Source: an uncultured Gluconobacter sp.
GTDB lineage: Bacteria; Pseudomonadota; Alphaproteobacteria; Acetobacterales; Acetobacteraceae
Assembly: GCA_937880175.1 (NCBI GenBank)
Contig: CALFLO010000035.1
Span: 1 to 26,885, forward strand
Reading direction: 5' to 3'
DNA: 26,885 bases
Shown here piece by piece: positions 7,991-14,806 of this stretch (its first letter is position 1; each line of letters begins with the position of its first letter). A program made the position numbers and the translations under genes. The notes beneath the pieces were generated by a model that was not told the DNA's origin, did not search any database, and saw only the letters and a program-made list of their open reading frames with translations.

Positions 7991-8971
7991 TCAGAGATTG
8001 GGTTGGGGCCGGGAAAGGTAGTCGCGCACATACTGCCCGATTCCGTCTTCAAGAGACGTAAACGGCGCATCATAGCCCGCAGCGCGCAGGCGGCTCATAT
8101 CCGCACAGGTGAAGGACTGGTACTGCCCGCGCAGTTTCTCCGGCATGTCGACGAACTCGACATCCCGCGCCCGCTTCGTCGCATCGCACACCGCATGCGC
8201 CAGATCGAGATAGCTCCGCGCCACGCCAGTTCCGCAGTTGAACAGCCCGCTGACGTCCGGATGATCGAACAGCCAGAGCATGACGTTCACCACGTCCCCG
8301 ACCCAGATGAAGTCCCGCTGCTGCTGCCCGTCGGCAAGCCCCGGCACATCCGAACGGAACAGGCGCGCCGCGCGATCCTGCACGACCTCGTCATACTTGA
8401 CCTTCACCACGGAGATCATCGATCCCTTGTGGTATTCGTTCGGCCCGTAGACATTGAAGAACTTGAGCCCCGCCCATTGCGGGGGCACCGGCGCACCAGC
8501 TTCGATTTCGCGCTTTACCCACAGATCGAATGCCTGCTTGGACCAGCCATACAGGTTCAGCGGATGCAGGGCGTCGATCCCTTCCAGCCCGTCACGGAAC
8601 ATCTCCGGACGGTCCGCGGCGCCATAGGTCGCAGCCGAAGACGCGTAAATCATCCGCACGCCCCGCGCTGCGCACCAGCGCCACAGCGTCTGCGACAGAT
8701 CCACGTTGCTCGACCAGACCAGATCGCCATCGCGTGCCGTAGTGGCGCTGATGGCGCCCATATGGAACACGGCTTCGACATCCGGCTCCGATGCGAGGAA
8801 ACCCTCAAGCGCGTCAGGCGTGATGATGCGGTCCGGCGCGTGGGACGCCAGGTTGCGCCACTTCACCCCGTCCCTGAGCCGGTCGACCACGACTGTCCGC
8901 AAGCCCCGGCGACGCAGGGCTGCATGAAGGCATGAACCAATGAATCCGGCCCCGCCGGTGACGATAATCAT
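7991..8971 (-). CDS. hldD: ADP-L-glycero-D-manno-heptose-6-epimerase, copy 1 (NAD-dependent epimerase family)
   Basis: An extended-SDR epimerase of 326 residues, like HldD (RfaD), which turns ADP-D-glycero- into ADP-L-glycero-beta-D-manno-heptose for LPS inner core. The NAD(P) motif GGAGFIG is at 6-12, SSAATYG at 111-117, catalytic Tyr141/Lys145 (YGWSK), and Lys182 in HKGSM, equivalent to E. coli Lys178. The end KLRGQYQSFTCAD is also HldD-like. The substrate-side segment after FH reads MGAISATTARDGD rather than the EGACSSTTE of classical HldD and of copy 2. The ATG at 8969-8971 has AGGAAGG directly upstream; the much longer open frame upstream runs antisense to ubiK and is not used. First gene of hldD-lgt-pgeF. 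Confidence 0.87.
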   Translation of the reverse strand: MIIVTGGAGFIGSCLHAALRRRGLRTVVVDRLRDGVKWRNLASHAPDRIITPDALEGFLASEPDVEAVFHMGAISATTARDGDLVWSSNVDLSQTLWRWCAARGVRMIYASSAATYGAADRPEMFRDGLEGIDALHPLNLYGWSKQAFDLWVKREIEAGAPVPPQWAGLKFFNVYGPNEYHKGSMISVVKVKYDEVVQDRAARLFRSDVPGLADGQQQRDFIWVGDVVNVMLWLFDHPDVSGLFNCGTGVARSYLDLAHAVCDATKRARDVEFVDMPEKLRGQYQSFTCADMSRLRAAGYDAPFTSLEDGIGQYVRDYLSRPQPNL

Positions 8972-9052
8972 CCTTCCTGTATAGTCTGTCCCCGATAACG
9001 ATCCAAGCGACGCGCCCGACATGACACGCCGCAGAACAGCAGGAACATCATC

Positions 9053-9343
9053 ATGGCTGACAGACCCCGCTTTTTCGACGACCTTGCAGGCCTTGCCGGT
9101 AACGCCTTTTCCGCCGTGACCGGCGCCCGCGAAGAACTTCACGCCATCGTCCGCACCCGCGTTGACGAAATCCTCAACAGCCTTGATCTCGTACGCCGTG
9201 ACGAATTCGACGCCGTTCAGGAAATGGCCACCCGCGCCCGCATGGCACAGGACGCCACCGAACAGCGTCTGGCCGAAATCGAATCGCGTCTCGCCGCTGT
9301 CGAGGAACTCGCGACCGAAGAAAAAGGCGGTCCGCAGGGCTGA
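9053..9343 (+). CDS. ubiK: UbiK-type accessory factor (BMFP family, YqiC homologue)
   Basis: A small 96-residue protein of the BMFP/UbiK family. In E. coli UbiK assists the UbiJ-UbiK-lipid complex in ubiquinone biosynthesis; the family also has membrane-fusing activity in vitro. It opens with MADRPRFFDDLAGLAGNAFS, typical of alphaproteobacterial members, has RRDEFDAVQEMATRARM in the centre and ends in a coiled coil of about 35 residues. The ATG at 9053 follows AGGAACATCATC, a good ribosome-binding site. Divergent from hldD-lgt-pgeF over 81 bp, which must hold both promoters. The function is taken from the family only. Confidence 0.88.
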   Translation: MADRPRFFDDLAGLAGNAFSAVTGAREELHAIVRTRVDEILNSLDLVRRDEFDAVQEMATRARMAQDATEQRLAEIESRLAAVEELATEEKGGPQG

Positions 9344-9390
9344 TCTGCAACAGTCACCGGGGCCTGTGTGACGTTTGCAACGCGTAATGC

Positions 9391-9405
9391 TTGCGCACAG
9401 CGCAA
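9391..9405. promoter_or_regulatory. short perfect inverted repeat upstream of the ybjN-like gene
   Basis: TTGCGC-ACA-GCGCAA is a perfect 6-bp inverted repeat about 115 bp before the ybjN-like start. CATAAC follows at 9412-9417, so the left arm could double as a poor -35 element with a spacer of 15 bases. It could be an operator-promoter for the ybjN-proC unit, or chance. Confidence 0.2.
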
Positions 9406-9473
9406 AGGGCCCATAACGTGATTGATGCCGGGGGAGGATTTTCCTCTTCCGGCCGCAGACATCTGGAGCGCCG

Positions 9474-9492
9474 CACCGGCGCCAGGCCGGTG
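9474..9492. repeat. GC-rich hairpin in the ubiK-ybjN gap
   Basis: CACCGGC-GCCAG-GCCGGTG forms a 7-bp stem with a 5-base loop 30 bp before the ybjN-like start. There is no T-run on either strand, so it is not a standard terminator. It could lie in the 5' leader of the ybjN-proC transcript. Confidence 0.3.
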
Positions 9493-9521
9493 CCAGGCTC
9501 CACGGCCTTGGGAGACCCGCC

Positions 9522-10028
9522 ATGCCTGCCCTGAGCACCTCACTCACCACGGAAACAGAATCCCATCCGCTCGACCTGATGGAACAGGTCATGGGCCTTT
9601 ATGAATGGGAGTTCGAACGTCTCGGCCCGTCCGAAATGGCCGCACAGGCCCCCGGACAGTGGTGCGACTATTCGCTGTATTTCACATGGTCCGACGAACT
9701 CTCGGCCCTGCATCTGAACTGCATTCTGGACCTGCGCTCGCCCGCCAAGCGCCGTCCGGCGGTCCATGAACTTGTCTCCCTGGCCAATAACCGGCTGTGG
9801 ATCGGCCATTTCGCCGTCGATCCCGATACCGGCACCCCCTCCTACCGACATACGCTGCTGCTGCGTGGCGTGCAGACCCTTCCGGGTGAAAGCATGGAAG
9901 ACCTCGTGGATATCGCCATGTCCGAATGTGAGCGGTTCTATCCCGCCTTCCAGTTCGCACTCTGGGGCGGAAAATCACCGCAGGACGCCATAGACGCCGC
10001 CATGCTCGACTGCGTGGGAGACGCGTGA
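9522..10028 (+). CDS. YbjN domain-containing protein
   Basis: A 168-residue cytoplasmic protein with the YbjN fold, which resembles type III secretion chaperones; family members are described as stress-related with no firm biochemical role. The segment WCDYSLYFTWSDELSALHLNC (about 48-67) through LVSLANNRLWIGHFAVD and the later ECERFYPAFQFALWGG are typical of alphaproteobacterial members. The ATG at 9522 is supported by GGGAG with a 7-base spacer. Its TGA overlaps the GTG start of proC by four bases (GTGA), indicating a coupled pair. Often found beside proC in alphaproteobacteria, as I recall, but the functional link is unknown. Confidence 0.85.
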   Translation: MPALSTSLTTETESHPLDLMEQVMGLYEWEFERLGPSEMAAQAPGQWCDYSLYFTWSDELSALHLNCILDLRSPAKRRPAVHELVSLANNRLWIGHFAVDPDTGTPSYRHTLLLRGVQTLPGESMEDLVDIAMSECERFYPAFQFALWGGKSPQDAIDAAMLDCVGDA

Positions 10029-10852
10029 CTGTGCCTTCCGTCCCTTCAATCCTTCTTGCAGGCTGCGGCAAGATGGGAGGCGCGCTGCTCGACGGGTGGC
10101 TCGCCTCCCCCACACCTCCACGACTTGTCGTCCTTGACCGACACCGCACCGGCTCGGACGACACCATCACCATCGTGCGGACGGCCGCCGAGATCCCTGC
10201 CGATTTCCAGCCGGACATCATCGTCCTTGCCGTCAAGCCCGCCGTCGCCGAAATCGTAATTGATGCGATCGGCAAGGCCTTGGGTTCGCGCATGAACAGC
10301 GCCGCCATTCTCTCCGTCATGGCCGGTCGTACCTGCGACGCCCTGTCGGAAGCCGCGCGACGGGCTGGCGCGGACATTCCCGTCCTGCGTGCCATGCCCA
10401 ATACGCCCTCTGCCGTGGGAGCGGGCATCAGCGGCCTCTACGCCCCGAAGGCGACCACGCCAGAACAGAAATCCATCTGTCATGACCTGCTTTTTGCGGT
10501 TGGGGATGTCGTGCCCGTCGAAAACGAAGACGATCTTTCGGTGGTCACCGCCATCTCCGGCTCCGGTCCCGCCTATGTTTTCCTGCTTGCCGAACTTCTG
10601 GAGAAAGCCGGTCAGGCACATGGTCTGTCCCCGCAGATCGCCCGTCGGCTGGCACGTGGGACGGTTTACGGCGCCGGGCGGATGCTCGATGATCTACCCG
10701 ACAGTGCGGAAGACCTTCGCAAGGCCGTCACCAGCCCCAACGGCACCACAGCCGCGGCTCTGGCCATCCTCATGAAACCCGATGCGTGGCCAGAGACTGT
10801 TCCAAAAGCTATTGACGCTGCGGCAAAACGGGCCGACGAACTCGCTGGCTGA
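10025..10852 (+). CDS. proC: pyrroline-5-carboxylate reductase
   Basis: Catalyses the last step of proline synthesis, reducing 1-pyrroline-5-carboxylate with NAD(P)H in the cytoplasm. The 275 residues fit the family. The N-terminal Rossmann motif GCGKMGGALLDGW lies at 13-25, then AVKPAVAE, VLRAMPNTPSAVGAG, the ProC signature region AISGSGPAYVFLLAE, and AVTSPNGTTAAAL near the C-terminus. The start is the GTG at 10025, which overlaps the ybjN-like stop by four bases; translation is probably coupled, since no separate strong ribosome-binding site is seen. Confidence 0.96.
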   Translation: MTVPSVPSILLAGCGKMGGALLDGWLASPTPPRLVVLDRHRTGSDDTITIVRTAAEIPADFQPDIIVLAVKPAVAEIVIDAIGKALGSRMNSAAILSVMAGRTCDALSEAARRAGADIPVLRAMPNTPSAVGAGISGLYAPKATTPEQKSICHDLLFAVGDVVPVENEDDLSVVTAISGSGPAYVFLLAELLEKAGQAHGLSPQIARRLARGTVYGAGRMLDDLPDSAEDLRKAVTSPNGTTAAALAILMKPDAWPETVPKAIDAAAKRADELAG

Positions 10853-10932
10853 CGGTTTCTTTATGGGAGAGAGCTTGTCGGCTGACCGCAATGCTCCCAC
10901 CATGAACCAGAAGCTTTCGACAGGAGACCCGT

Positions 10933-11622
10933 ATGGACGGACGGCAGGACCCCTTTGATTCCGATGACATGGCGCTGAGCGGTCCGCCGGATATGGCGCA
11001 GGAAGCCTTCGACGCCGCCCTCCTCCAGTCCGCCCTGTCACTCGCCGCAAGCGAAGGTTGGCACCGCTTCTCCCTCGTGGATGCCGCACGCGAAGCGGAT
11101 CTTCCCGTTGAAACGGTCCGCAAACGCTACCCGGTCAAGGCTCTTCTGCTGCTCCAGCTCGGACGTCTGGCTGATGCCAGCGCCCTGCGCGACGATGGTG
11201 ATGGCGGGACGCTGCGCGAATATCTCTTCGACCTGATCATGCGTCGCTTCGATATCTTTCAGGAATATCGTGAAGGCGTGCGCGCAGTCTTTCAGGCCGT
11301 TCCCTATGACCCGGCGCTGGCTGCATTTCTGGCGGGCACAACTCTTGATTCCATGAAATGGCTGGCCGAAGCCGCAGGGATCGACTGTGCGGGTTTCGGG
11401 GGCGTGCTGCGTATCAATGCTCTGGCGGCCGTCTGGACTCACGCCATGCGGGCCTGGGAAAAGGATGAAAGCCCTGATCTCGCCGCCACCATGGCGGCAC
11501 TCGATACTGCGCTGGACCGGGCCGAGCGCTACGGGATTCTCAAGCCGTCGGCCCGACGCAAAATGAACGAGGCCCTGAACAATACGGGTCTGCCCGATCA
11601 CGATCTCGAACTGGAATCCTGA
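10933..11622 (+). CDS. TetR/AcrR-type transcriptional regulator
   Basis: A 229-residue protein with an N-terminal helix-turn-helix of TetR style (about residues 25-75: QSALSLAASEGWHRFSL, then DAAREADLPVETVRKRYP with the tail of the recognition helix) and an all-helical C-terminal ligand/dimer domain. COQ9-type proteins share this fold, so a non-DNA-binding role cannot be excluded. The ATG at 10933 is set by AGGAG six bases upstream. It follows proC by 80 bp in the same direction and may be co-transcribed. A small 5-bp hairpin (CTTCG/CGAAG, 11623-11639) follows the stop, without a T-run. Target genes cannot be predicted. Confidence 0.78.
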   Translation: MDGRQDPFDSDDMALSGPPDMAQEAFDAALLQSALSLAASEGWHRFSLVDAAREADLPVETVRKRYPVKALLLLQLGRLADASALRDDGDGGTLREYLFDLIMRRFDIFQEYREGVRAVFQAVPYDPALAAFLAGTTLDSMKWLAEAAGIDCAGFGGVLRINALAAVWTHAMRAWEKDESPDLAATMAALDTALDRAERYGILKPSARRKMNEALNNTGLPDHDLELES

Positions 11623-11694
11623 CTTCGCACTTTACGAAGCCCTCCGGTTCAGACTAGAAGGCCGAAAGCACGCGCTCTCAAGGAGCGCTGCGAT

Positions 11695-11769
11695 TGGGGT
11701 GTAGCCAAGCGGTAAGGCAGCGGATTTTGATTCCGCCATGCGGAGGTTCGAATCCTCCCACCCCAGCCA
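11695..11769 (+). tRNA. tRNA-Gln (anticodon TTG), CCA encoded
   Basis: A complete cloverleaf: acceptor arm TGGGGTG (11695-11701) pairs with CACCCCA (11759-11765), followed by discriminator G and encoded CCA (11767-11769). The anticodon stem GCGGA/TCCGC encloses a 7-base loop with anticodon TTG at 11727-11729, decoding CAA as Gln. The T arm is GGAGG-TTCGAAT-CCTCC. A 6-bp hairpin (GCGCTC/GAGCGC, 11672-11688) lies just upstream. Confidence 0.97.
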
Positions 11770-11849
11770 CATCTTCAGGCACGAAAAAATCTCCCAATAG
11801 CTCCTGTCAGCAATCCAGACGTATTTACGCACAATCCGGGTCAACTGAT

Positions 11850-11878
11850 TTGGCTAATTCTGGTCAAGGATGTATTCT
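11850..11878 (+). promoter_or_regulatory. candidate sigma-70-type promoter for the GT2/beta-trefoil gene
   Basis: TTGGCT at 11850-11855 and TATTCT at 11873-11878 are separated by exactly 17 bases, 38 bp before the GTG start at 11917. Each hexamer matches four of six consensus bases. Two GGTCAA direct repeats (11839-11844 and 11862-11867) flank and enter the element. Confidence 0.4.
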
Positions 11879-11916
11879 GGTAGGACATAGTTCCGACATC
11901 AACCAGGGTCTTCGTC

Positions 11917-13368
11917 GTGCAAAAAGAAAAATCCGCAATAGCTCTTTTCGTAAAAGACGAAGCGCATGACATCATGGCATGGCTGTCATGGCATATCTCC
12001 TTGGGTTTCGATAAAATATTTGTATACGACGACCACTCCACAGACGGAACTTACGAAATACTGAAGGCCTGCGAAGGTACTTACAACGTCGAAGTTGTCA
12101 GAACATCCCTCCTTGAAGGGAATTTCTACTACAGGCAAAGAGACAGCTATTTCGATGCGATCAAAAAATCCATTGATCATTACGAATGGATCGCTCTTCT
12201 GGATGGCGATGAATATGTACGCATCGATGGAACAGAAAAAATAAACGATTTCCTGAATAAATTCAGTGCAGAAGATACAGCAATTGCGCTGAGCTGGTGC
12301 ATATATGGAAGCTCAAGCCGGGTATTAAAAGACAAGGTTCCAACTTATCAGGTCTTCAACTACAGATCGACGCCGGAACTTAACGATAATACACTCGTAA
12401 AAAGCCTGGTAAGACCAGAAGCGGTTAATTTTTCTTATGAAAACCCGCATAAATATAACCTGTCCTATGGCAGGTATGCGGACGCTGTTGGACAGCCCGT
12501 AGAATGGCGCCCCGGTGCGACAAAAAACATTCTGTGGGAAGGCGCCAGAATTAACCACTATATCTGCCGTTCCATGGAGCATTTCATAGACCGAATCAAA
12601 AGACGTCTAGGCTCCGACCTTTCAAATAGTACGGTCTACTGGTCTCATTTTGATCGTAATGATGTCTATGATCCTCAGGATCAGAGCCGCATCGATGCAG
12701 CAAATGCCGTTTACGAAAATATCAAAAAATCTATCTTCCAGTATTCCCTGAAAAACTTCCTAAATAAAGGAAATGCTTCACTAAATACTGAAAATGGCCT
12801 TTCTCCCAAGAGAAAAGTAGATGTATTCCATCTCAAAAATTCTCACGGCGAATATCTTTCCCTGAACAATGTTGACGGCCATCTTTTCCAAGGAGAAGGG
12901 TTTGAAAAAATCCTGGTTGCACTCCCCTACGGAAATGAAAAAATCTGGCTGTTCCGGAATCCCTCCGTCTATTCTTCGAACGTACGCTTTCATATCAATC
13001 ACTCAGCCCAAACCAATTACTGCTTTGAGTTTGAAATAGAGCCCGATGACGCGGATGGATCCATTGCCATAAAATCACAGAAGACCAAGAAATACCTCAC
13101 CTGTATTCCTTTATCTCATGGCGGGAGCGTGGAATTTTCACGGGAAACCGTTTCAGAATGGGAGAACTTTTATCTTGGAGAAAAAGTAACCAATCTCGAG
13201 TTTTTCGGAGAGAATGAATATTCAGCATCAGATATGATATATTATATGCTGAATTCAGCAGGAAATTTCTCGTACGAAGAATTTATTCTAAAGTCTTCTA
13301 CGTTCGATAGAGACGATAAAATGAAATTAAAATCTCTTCTCGGCATACAGATCATGTCTATTCTTTGA
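11917..13368 (+). CDS. GT2-type glycosyltransferase fused to a beta-trefoil-like C-terminal domain
   Basis: A 483-residue cytoplasmic protein. The first 280 residues look like the Glyco_tranf_2_4/GT92-like family: IALFVKDEAHDIMAWLSWH at 8-26, DDHSTDGT at 38-45 and the metal/nucleotide-sugar motif LLDGDEY at 94-100. Residues about 302-422 contain repeated units such as FHLKNSHGEYLSL and AIKSQKTKKYLTC followed by WENFYLGEK, the pattern of fascin/actin-crosslinking-type beta-trefoils, which often bind carbohydrate. The rest is a short helical tail. The GTG at 11917 is chosen because AGGG lies upstream and the family N-terminus starts there. The gene is visibly AT-richer than its left neighbours. 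Donor and acceptor sugars are unknown. Confidence 0.82.
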   Translation: MQKEKSAIALFVKDEAHDIMAWLSWHISLGFDKIFVYDDHSTDGTYEILKACEGTYNVEVVRTSLLEGNFYYRQRDSYFDAIKKSIDHYEWIALLDGDEYVRIDGTEKINDFLNKFSAEDTAIALSWCIYGSSSRVLKDKVPTYQVFNYRSTPELNDNTLVKSLVRPEAVNFSYENPHKYNLSYGRYADAVGQPVEWRPGATKNILWEGARINHYICRSMEHFIDRIKRRLGSDLSNSTVYWSHFDRNDVYDPQDQSRIDAANAVYENIKKSIFQYSLKNFLNKGNASLNTENGLSPKRKVDVFHLKNSHGEYLSLNNVDGHLFQGEGFEKILVALPYGNEKIWLFRNPSVYSSNVRFHINHSAQTNYCFEFEIEPDDADGSIAIKSQKTKKYLTCIPLSHGGSVEFSRETVSEWENFYLGEKVTNLEFFGENEYSASDMIYYMLNSAGNFSYEEFILKSSTFDRDDKMKLKSLLGIQIMSIL

Positions 13369-13379
13369 TAATTCCCTGC

Positions 13380-13419
13380 GATCGCTGCGAGAGTGGGTTT
13401 TTTCAACTTCGCAGCGATC
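13380..13419. terminator. long inverted repeat between convergent genes, possible bidirectional terminator
   Basis: An 11-bp perfect repeat, GATCGCTGCGA (13380-13390) and TCGCAGCGATC (13409-13419), encloses an 18-base loop containing a run of six T. It sits between the stop of the GT2 gene and the stop of the HU gene. No T-run follows the stem on either strand, so termination efficiency is uncertain, but position and length suit a shared 3' end. Confidence 0.5.
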
Positions 13420-13428
13420 ATAACCTTT

Positions 13429-13698
13429 TCAGATCACCTGCTTCAGTCCGGGACTGGCTTTGAACCTTACGGTTCGACCAGCTGAAACATCGACAGGCTC
13501 GCCCGTTCGCGGATTGACGGCTTGTCGTGCCTTGGTTTCACAAACCGTGAATGTTCCGAAGGACGGCAGAGTGAAGCCTCCTTCTTCGCGAAGCTCCTCG
13601 ATAATCGCTTCGATCATGTCGTTGACGGCGCGTTGGGCAACAACTCCCGTGCAGTTCATGGAATCTTGCAGAACTGCGGCAAGAAAAGCTTTGCTCAT
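13429..13698 (-). CDS. HU-family DNA-binding protein
   Basis: A histone-like dimeric protein that bends DNA and compacts the nucleoid. The 89 residues match the usual length of about 90. The helical N-terminus is MSKAFLAAVLQDS, the turn PSFGTFTV replaces the common GFGTF, and the DNA-clasping beta-arm holds the conserved VNPRTGEPVDV near residues 58-68, with the closing VRFKASPGLKQVI. The ATG at 13696-13698 is chosen over a longer frame because GGAG lies eight bases upstream and the family starts at MSK. It is transcribed towards the GT2 gene. HU and IHF cannot be separated here, but HU is more likely. Confidence 0.93.
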   Translation of the reverse strand: MSKAFLAAVLQDSMNCTGVVAQRAVNDMIEAIIEELREEGGFTLPSFGTFTVCETKARQAVNPRTGEPVDVSAGRTVRFKASPGLKQVI

Positions 13699-13877
13699 GA
13701 ATAAAACTCCGGATTTACTCAGTGCAGATCGCATCTTGCCGGTACAGAAATGCCGCTAATGCGAACTGAAGGGCGGATTGTCTGTCTCTTCAGAATGTCA
13801 TATTATTTCCTATAGAACCGCCCCAGAAACAACCGTATATCATGAATTTAACGTTTCTTTCTTCAACAGGACGGTCC

Positions 13878-14768
13878 GTGTCAGCCTCTGTCTGTCTGTT
13901 TGCGTATTACAGCACGGAAGTGGGCCTCCCCCCTCATACCCGCCATTTGCTCAACCAGATTGCGTCCTGCGGGTTCATAATTCATATTGCGGCCTCTGGA
14001 CTGTCCGAGACGCAAGCCCGGTCGCTACAAGACGATCTTTCAGGTGGCCCGTCCCCCATCCCTGTGAGGGTCCACGCACGCCCCAATATCGGACTGGACT
14101 TCGGAGCATGGCAGTTCCTGCTGTCCCGCGAATGTGACAGGGACGCGAGCGAGATCCTCTTTGCCAATGACAGTGTTTTTGGCCCACTCCTGCCACTTGG
14201 TCCCATCGTGGCGCGCATGCGGGAACAGAATTTTCAGATCTGGGGCATGGTCCGCTCGGAAGCTGTCGTACCTCATCTGCAATCCTGGTTTTTGTGCATG
14301 ACCCGAGAGGCGCTCGACCATCCGGCAATCCAGCGCATTTTCAATCAGCCGTTCAGCGAAATGAGTAAGGACGAGATCGTGCTGCATGGCGAGCTTGGCC
14401 TCGGTCTGGCCATCAAGGCGGCCGGACTGTCCTCGGGAGCCGCCTGGAGCAACCCTCGCGGTCTTGCCCGCCTTCTGGCGCTCAATCCCATGCATACGGA
14501 CTGGCGTGCAGTCCTGCGATCCGGGCATGCCCCCTTCATCAAGACCGAGCTTCTGCGTGATAACCCGAGCGGCATCACTGCCACTCATCTGTGGCGGCAG
14601 GAAATTCCAGATCCCACTTTCTTCAGTCCCGACTGGATCGCCCGCTATCTTGCGGCGACCCCGCCACGGAACCGCTCCGACCGCGCAGGCTTCAGGGCCA
14701 GACTCATTCAGGCCCTCGCCAGCGAAGACCGGCGACGCGCGCTCCTCGCTTTACTTCTCGGACGTTAA
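13878..14768 (+). CDS. RgpF-like rhamnan synthesis / glycan assembly protein
   Basis: A 296-residue member of the rhamnan synthesis F family (PF05045), named after streptococcal RgpF, which acts in rhamnose-glucose polysaccharide assembly as a glycosyltransferase-like enzyme. Conserved family motifs are NIGLDFGAW at 70-78, FANDSVFGP at 95-103, IWGM at 121-124 and LQSWFLCM at 134-141. The GTG at 13878 is chosen because AGGACGG lies just upstream and the protein reaches the family motif CLFAYYS at once; an ATG at 13842 in the same frame lacks such a site. It converges with the first GT9 gene. A role in cell-surface polysaccharide is inferred from family and context; the sugar is not certain. 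Confidence 0.85.
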   Translation: MSASVCLFAYYSTEVGLPPHTRHLLNQIASCGFIIHIAASGLSETQARSLQDDLSGGPSPIPVRVHARPNIGLDFGAWQFLLSRECDRDASEILFANDSVFGPLLPLGPIVARMREQNFQIWGMVRSEAVVPHLQSWFLCMTREALDHPAIQRIFNQPFSEMSKDEIVLHGELGLGLAIKAAGLSSGAAWSNPRGLARLLALNPMHTDWRAVLRSGHAPFIKTELLRDNPSGITATHLWRQEIPDPTFFSPDWIARYLAATPPRNRSDRAGFRARLIQALASEDRRRALLALLLGR

Positions 14769-14769
14769 T

Positions 14770-14806
14770 TCAGCTCCGCATCAGGTCTTTCATTCAGCGG
14801 GGCTGA
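14770..14806. repeat. inverted repeat at the convergent 3' ends of the rgpF-like and GT9 genes
   Basis: TCAGCTCCGC (14770-14779) pairs with GCGGGGCTGA (14797-14806) at nine of ten positions around a 17-base loop. It starts right after the RgpF-like stop and covers the last codons of the GT9 gene. It may end transcription from both sides, although no strong T-run follows. Confidence 0.4.

Noticed and set aside
8972..9592. N-terminal extension of hldD copy 1 up to 9592
   Set aside because: It would run antisense through the whole ubiK gene. The Rossmann motif and a ribosome-binding site place the start at 8971.
11632..11844. 70-codon minus-strand frame across the tRNA-Gln
   Set aside because: Its core (GWEDSNLRMAESKSAALPLG) is the well-known false protein obtained by translating a tRNA gene in antisense.
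13380..13390. GCGATCGC octamer as a HIP1-like element
   Set aside because: HIP1 is a cyanobacterial repeat; here the octamer is a single copy inside a hairpin stem and likely chance.
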